64,000 nucleotides of DNA from a virus. The notes under the pieces are model-generated. The model saw only the letters and a program-made list of their open reading frames with translations. It was not told where the DNA came from and made no database searches. The stretch spans positions 1-64,000 of IMG/VR virus record IMGVR_UViG_3300018080_000142, one strand, 5' to 3'. Positions 61,465-64,000 of this stretch are shown here, in pieces (position 1 is the first letter of the stretch; each line of letters starts with the position of its first letter). Made by a program: the position numbers and the translations under genes.

Positions 61465-61472
61465 ATATTTTT
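61465..61472 (+). promoter_or_regulatory. possible -7 element before portal gene
   Basis: TATTTTTG in the 45-base gap before the portal gene, the same octamer as at 24711. No good -33 partner is seen. Confidence 0.3.
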
Positions 61473-61483
61473 GGATTGGTGTA

Positions 61484-63700
61484 ATGTCAATTTTCCCTGA
61501 TATAACTGATAAGGACTTCTCTTTACGCGGGAAAGAAAACCCCGATGTAAAGCAGATGCTTGATTATGCTGTCCTGCAATGGGAGGCCCGCCACGACCGG
61601 CGGGAGAGAGTTGAAAAGCTCTACAATTCCTTCAACGGTATAGTTGACGAAGCCGAAATAAATTCCATAATCAAGACCACAGGGAAGAAATCCAAAACAA
61701 AATATGTCAAATACCGGTTAGGCAGATCCAAGCTTAAGCAGCTCCACGGCGAATTTCTTGAGATACCCATCCAGCCAATTGTCCGAAGTACCAATCGTGA
61801 CGCTCAGAATGAAAGGATGCAGAAATACAAGAAAGCACTGGCATTGTCAGTAGCAAAACCTTTCATCGAACAGGCAAGAGCAATGGGATACGATGTCTAT
61901 TCCGGTGTTGAAATACCCGACAAGAACGATAAAAGCTTCTGGAACATCAACAATTTTAAGCTTGCCAATGAGATCATAATGAATCATATCATTGAGGACA
62001 AGCTCACAAACGAGAGGCTTAAATCAGAATTCCACGCTAACTTTGTTGATCTCACCATTGCGGCCGAGGTTCACGGCAAAAACGAACGTGATGCCGATGG
62101 AAAGGATACCTACCGATTTATTCCGGCAAAATTTGCCCTGTACGAAGAAACAGTATTCGATCCATTCCTTGACAGAACACCATACAAGGGTGAGGTAAGA
62201 TTCATGTATTATCATGAACTCCTATCAAACCCTGAATTTAATCTCGACCAGGATCAGCTTGGAAGGCTGAAAGAGATCAGGCAAGAATTCAATACCGAAG
62301 ATAGGCAGGGTAACATTGAAATTATCAATGGTTATCCCGCCTTCCCGGTTTATACGATCCAATGGAAAGGACTGGAAACGGTCTACGTAAAGATATCCCC
62401 GGCGAAAGATTCCGATGAACCTTACAAAAGGATCCTCAGCAGGGAATATTTCAATGCCAACAAAGGCAAACTCCGCAGGGATGTCCAGAACGGAAAGTAT
62501 AAGATCATAAGGAAATACCGGGAAGTGATCTGGACAGCCTCACGCATTACAAAAGACATTTATACCCCGGCCAAAAAGGAAGAATACATAATCCAGAGAC
62601 TCAATGAAAATGGCCGGCTTACCGCTGACTTTGACTATACCGGAATGCTTTTCTCAACAGTCAACGGAACCAGGGTATCGATCCAGGAGATCATATATGA
62701 ACTCGAGAGGATCTATGATGATATCCGGTTCATGATCAATAAGGAGATCCGTAAGATCAGGGGCGACACGCTTGCCTATGACGATGCATTCCTGCCGAAA
62801 GGTAAGCGGTTCATTGATATACTTCACAGTATAAGCGAGGACGGTGTTGTTCGATTCAACTCATCGGCTGAAGGTAATCTCAGCGCATCCGATGTTGATA
62901 GCAACAAAGTGGGAATACAATCCCTTAACTTGGGACAGAGCCAGACACTGCTCGTATTGATGAATCAGGCAATGGATATCGAAAGGGTCATGGACCGGAT
63001 TACCGGGATGAATGAATCGCGCCAGGGACTTGAAAAGGCAACTACCACGGCTACGACCAATATAAACAATGTCGAGGCTTCCAGATCAATGACATACGAT
63101 ATGTTCTATTTCATGTCGGATTACATCGAGAGGGTTCTTGAGAAACTTTGTGAAAAAACAAAACTGAACAAGACATATCATGGACTCGATTCACGTCAGT
63201 TCATTTTCTCGGACGAGGAAATAAAATACCTGATATCAACGAAAAATCTTATCTACCACAACTACGCGGTTTCAATAGTTGATGGTAAAAAGGAAAGAGA
63301 TACCATTCGGAAGATTGAACTTCTGTTCCCGCAGGAGATCAATGCAGGTATGCTCCGAACGAAAGACGTAGCCAAATTCTATATGGAGAGCAATTTTGCC
63401 AAGGCCATCAAGATACTTGACCAGGCTCATGAAGAACTTGCTACGATCCGTAAACAGGAAATCAAAGCTTCCCAGGAAGCGAAACAGCAGGAGGTTGAGG
63501 CCAAGCTTAAAATAGCTACCGATGACCGCGAGGACAACCAGCAGCATGACAAGGAAATGGAACTGCTTCGTACCGAGGGCAAGAAAGAAGTGGAGGTTCT
63601 CAAAGGTGCTATGAAGGCCACCCAGGATTTTCAAAATGATCTTGGGAAAGCCAACATCGAAAAACAGAAATCATCCCCTGAAAATCCATTCGAGACTTAA
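61484..63700 (+). CDS. portal protein (crAss-like)
   Basis: 738 residues directly after terL. The N-terminal half (MLDYAVLQWEARHDRRERVEKLYNSFNG ... KLKQLHGEFLEIPIQPIVRSTNRDAQN) and the long helical C-terminal half with a Gln/Lys coiled coil (QEAKQQEVEAKLKIATDDREDNQQ) fit portal proteins of this group. Its position between terminase and a scaffold-like gene agrees. It forms the DNA-entry vertex. Confidence 0.8.
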   Translation: MSIFPDITDKDFSLRGKENPDVKQMLDYAVLQWEARHDRRERVEKLYNSFNGIVDEAEINSIIKTTGKKSKTKYVKYRLGRSKLKQLHGEFLEIPIQPIVRSTNRDAQNERMQKYKKALALSVAKPFIEQARAMGYDVYSGVEIPDKNDKSFWNINNFKLANEIIMNHIIEDKLTNERLKSEFHANFVDLTIAAEVHGKNERDADGKDTYRFIPAKFALYEETVFDPFLDRTPYKGEVRFMYYHELLSNPEFNLDQDQLGRLKEIRQEFNTEDRQGNIEIINGYPAFPVYTIQWKGLETVYVKISPAKDSDEPYKRILSREYFNANKGKLRRDVQNGKYKIIRKYREVIWTASRITKDIYTPAKKEEYIIQRLNENGRLTADFDYTGMLFSTVNGTRVSIQEIIYELERIYDDIRFMINKEIRKIRGDTLAYDDAFLPKGKRFIDILHSISEDGVVRFNSSAEGNLSASDVDSNKVGIQSLNLGQSQTLLVLMNQAMDIERVMDRITGMNESRQGLEKATTTATTNINNVEASRSMTYDMFYFMSDYIERVLEKLCEKTKLNKTYHGLDSRQFIFSDEEIKYLISTKNLIYHNYAVSIVDGKKERDTIRKIELLFPQEINAGMLRTKDVAKFYMESNFAKAIKILDQAHEELATIRKQEIKASQEAKQQEVEAKLKIATDDREDNQQHDKEMELLRTEGKKEVEVLKGAMKATQDFQNDLGKANIEKQKSSPENPFET

Positions 63701-63725
63701 TTTTTTTATTTAATACATTATTATT

Positions 63726-64000
63726 ATGACTGATGACACACAAACAAAAACAGGATTCCAGGAAGTCGATGAAGAAGATGACTTCGAATTCGGGGGTACT
63801 GGGAAAGGAGAAGGTGGATCTGATGAAGGATCTGAAGGAGGATCCGCTGCTTCCAGAAGTTCCGGGGGCGATGATAGTGACGATAGCGGGTCGAAAGGTG
63901 ATGATGGGGCAGAGAGCAAGAAAGGATCTGAGTCAGGCGCTGCAGGAGATGGCAGCGGAGATATGGCTGGCTCGGCAGAAGAAACTGGCGATGATACCGG
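63726..64000 (+). CDS. acidic scaffold-like protein (3' partial)
   Basis: ATG 63726; 91 codons then the window ends. MTDDTQTKTGFQEVDEEDDF is followed by a Gly/Ser/Asp/Glu-rich disordered stretch. A disordered, strongly acidic protein right after the portal gene and before the expected capsid gene is the usual place of the scaffold. The rest of the gene is not in the window. Confidence 0.5.
   Translation, partial: MTDDTQTKTGFQEVDEEDDFEFGGTGKGEGGSDEGSEGGSAASRSSGGDDSDDSGSKGDDGAESKKGSESGAAGDGSGDMAGSAEETGDDT

Noticed and set aside
1-64000. tRNA genes, CRISPR arrays, insertion sequences and an integrase
   Set aside because: I found no cloverleaf with a TTCGA loop, no regularly spaced direct repeats, no transposase and no tyrosine or serine recombinase. 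A tRNA could have been missed by eye.
1-64000. Stop-codon recoding (as in some crAss-like phages)
   Set aside because: TAA, TAG and TGA all end genes at sensible places and the large genes have no internal in-frame stops, so the standard code fits.

Overview
The window is about two thirds of a large tailed-phage genome, most likely a crAss-like phage (Crassvirales) of a Bacteroidota host. Four things point there. A terminase, portal and acidic scaffold-like set lies at the right end. A muzzle-type tail protein, two cargo-like proteins and one giant virion protein with a DxDGD RNA-polymerase signature lie at the left end. A replication block of opposite polarity sits between them, with uracil-DNA glycosylase, primase-helicase, SF2 helicase and a RepL-type initiator. 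Starts have no clear Shine-Dalgarno sequence and sit in A/T-rich leaders. The standard genetic code fits throughout. Major capsid, ring and most tail genes are absent and would lie outside the window, between the right edge and the left edge if the genome is circular.

Layout. 1-26984 (+): late virion genes: muzzle-like protein (5' end cut off), two cargo-like proteins, a 4533-residue polyprotein (RNA polymerase, HExxH zincin motif, PD-(D/E)XK nuclease domain), small tail proteins, a fiber with an S74 chaperone, a collagen-like protein and a holin-like membrane protein. A bidirectional terminator at about 27 kb separates this from the convergent block. 27029-52857 (-): replication, recombination and host take-over: GroES-like co-chaperonin, UDG, NinB-like and ssDNA-binding-like proteins, HU/IHF-like protein, primase-helicase, winged-helix protein, SF2 helicase, DnaA domain IV fused to a zinc motif, nuclease, J-domain protein, SWIM protein, RadC-type JAB protein, many small zinc-binding or membrane proteins and RepL. 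53040-57000 (+): a divergent run of small, probably early genes, with a ribbon-helix-helix-like protein behind a 12-bp inverted-repeat operator and a Tad2 (DUF2829)-like protein. 57065-64000 (+): acidic protein, PD-(D/E)XK nuclease, small-terminase candidate, large terminase, portal and the start of a scaffold-like protein.

Non-coding signals. A structured RNA of about 500 nt (42853-43350, minus strand) has a long-range closing helix, at least five perfect hairpins and its own terminator. A second element (45571-45750) is closed by a perfect 12-bp stem. An A/T-rich motif, AATTATTTTC followed by a run of A, recurs 20-50 bases upstream of minus-strand units and is a good candidate for a phage-specific promoter. 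The 796-bp gap at 51006-51801 has iteron-like repeats and a sharp base-skew switch, and looks like the replication origin.

How it may work together. The polymerase in the giant virion protein probably enters the cell with the DNA and transcribes early genes. RepL and/or the DnaA-like protein start replication near 51.4 kb and recruit the primase-helicase. No DNA polymerase gene is visible here. Co-chaperones for both host systems (GroEL and DnaK) and a Tad2-like protein suggest manipulation of host folding and defence.
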